This document shows positions 34,133 through 34,805 of a DNA stretch of 34,805 bases, one piece after another. The translations under genes were made by a program, and so were the position numbers. The DNA comes from Arthrobacter sp. (GTDB lineage: Bacteria > Actinomycetota > Actinomycetes > Actinomycetales > Micrococcaceae): positions 1 through 34,805 of the forward strand of contig JASLAA010000100.1 in NCBI GenBank assembly GCA_030147325.1, in the 5' to 3' direction. Every line of letters begins with the position of its first letter. Position 1 is the first letter of the stretch. The notes below the pieces were generated by a model. That model saw only the letters and a list, made by a program, of their open reading frames with translations. It had not been told where the DNA came from and did not search any database.

Positions 34133-34805
34133 AACCGCTCCAGCAGGTACCCGGGGAATCCGATGATCCCGACGAGCGTGACCGTCGTGGTGAGGAGGGC
34201 CACGCCGAGTGCGCCGACAGCCGAGCGGCGAAGGGCGACGAGGGTCCTCACCCCCGCGGTACGTGCTGCCTCGCGAGCATGCAGGAGGGGCACCGCCAGT
34301 GCGACCACCGAGTAGCACGCTGATCCGAGCAGGCACAGGAACACGTAGCCGTAGGCGTTCGTGGTGCCCTGCCCGATGAGGGCTCCCGTCCCGAGAGCGA
34401 GGGCGACGACGCTGTACGGTCCGATCAACCTCATAGGGAAGGACGGTACACCTTCCGCTGACTTGGGTGTCACGCGGAAGACGATCGGTGTGGGGTGCAA
34501 CTTCTGCAGGACGGCGGCCGCGACTCCCCACGCTATGTAGGGCCACCGCGCGAAGGCGTAGATCCAGTTCTCCCAGCTGACCAGGGGCACGACGACGGGA
34601 CGCAGCATCCCGCGTCTCCTCAGGAAGAGCACCAGCCCGAGCATGCAGGCGTTCATGGCCATCCACCGGAGCAGGAATTCGGCGTAGTTCACGTCGACCC
34701 AGGGACTGCCCGTGATCGCGGCGATGATGGGCAGGGACAGCCCGGCCAGGGTCGCGAGGGTGAGCAGAGGATAGTAGGACAGCGCGAAGAGGAAGCGTGC
34801 GCGCA
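34129..34805 (-). CDS. Cellulose-synthase-like GT2 membrane glycosyltransferase, C-terminal part
   Basis: The frame is open to the window edge, so the start and catalytic domain lie beyond 34805; the GTG at 34692 is internal. What is visible are the C-terminal membrane helices and the linker WENWIYAFARWPYIAWG followed by FRVTPKSAEG, which is characteristic of processive, cellulose/hyaluronan-synthase-like GT2 enzymes. Five or so hydrophobic segments are seen (for example FLFALSYYPLLTLATLAGL and IGPYSVVALALGTGALIG). Such enzymes polymerise and extrude a glycan across the membrane. Its stop overlaps the GH53 start by 4 nt. The sugar used cannot be read from this fragment; the partner suggests galactose. 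Confidence 0.82.
   Translation of the reverse strand, partial: RARFLFALSYYPLLTLATLAGLSLPIIAAITGSPWVDVNYAEFLLRWMAMNACMLGLVLFLRRRGMLRPVVVPLVSWENWIYAFARWPYIAWGVAAAVLQKLHPTPIVFRVTPKSAEGVPSFPMRLIGPYSVVALALGTGALIGQGTTNAYGYVFLCLLGSACYSVVALAVPLLHAREAARTAGVRTLVALRRSAVGALGVALLTTTVTLVGIIGFPGYLLERL

Noticed and set aside
34133..34666. N-terminal extension of the GH53 frame
   Set aside because: It is out of frame within the glycosyltransferase gene. The signal sequence follows GTG 34132 directly.

Overview
The window is high-GC, gene-dense DNA from an actinobacterium. A WhiB regulator, protein O-mannosyltransferase (Pmt), a DUF3499 protein and TIGR03089 occur together with gene orders shared with mycobacteria, and protein similarity suggests Micrococcaceae (Arthrobacter-like). 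It looks like ordinary chromosome: I see no insertion sequence, integrase, prophage gene or CRISPR array. There are about 23 protein genes and one tRNA. The last gene runs off the right edge.

Left block (45-10006). A TIGR03089 gene diverges from a WhiB2-type regulator. whiB2 leads a tight operon with a very large GT2/polytopic membrane protein and a DUF5719 membrane-anchored protein. A degenerate zincin (Rv3259-like) converges on it and diverges from DUF3499. A Trm112-like gene and ahcY follow. The order resembles the M. tuberculosis whiB2-Rv3259-Rv3258c...ahcY region, but the phosphomannomutase and mannose-6-phosphate isomerase genes found there are absent here.

Middle block (10157-21114). 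This holds an L,D-transpeptidase, a divergent RDD / SpoIIM-like membrane pair, a DUF1461 (TIGR01906) membrane protein, a pmt-fadD operon divergent from rsmI, and a succinate-semialdehyde-type aldehyde dehydrogenase ending in a long bidirectional hairpin.

Right block (21188-34805). A moxR-DUF58-transglutaminase operon reads leftward. Diverging from it is tatD-rsmA-ispE followed by an ABC-F ATPase. This matches the mycobacterial tatD-rpfB-ksgA-ispE order without rpfB. After it come an OafA-like membrane acyltransferase, a tRNA-Gln(UUG), and at the edge a leftward pair: the C-terminal part of a cellulose-synthase-like GT2 membrane glycosyltransferase overlapping by 4 nt a secreted GH53 endo-galactanase. 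That pair looks like a synthase plus dedicated hydrolase for an extracellular galactan-like polymer and is the most interesting lead.

A recurring regulatory theme is leaderless transcription. Eight genes have a TANNNT -10 hexamer ending only 6-8 nt before the start codon, with no room for a ribosome binding site. Most of the encoded functions concern the cell envelope (glycosyltransfer, mannosylation, peptidoglycan cross-linking, transglutaminase, exopolysaccharide) or housekeeping RNA modification and isoprenoid synthesis.
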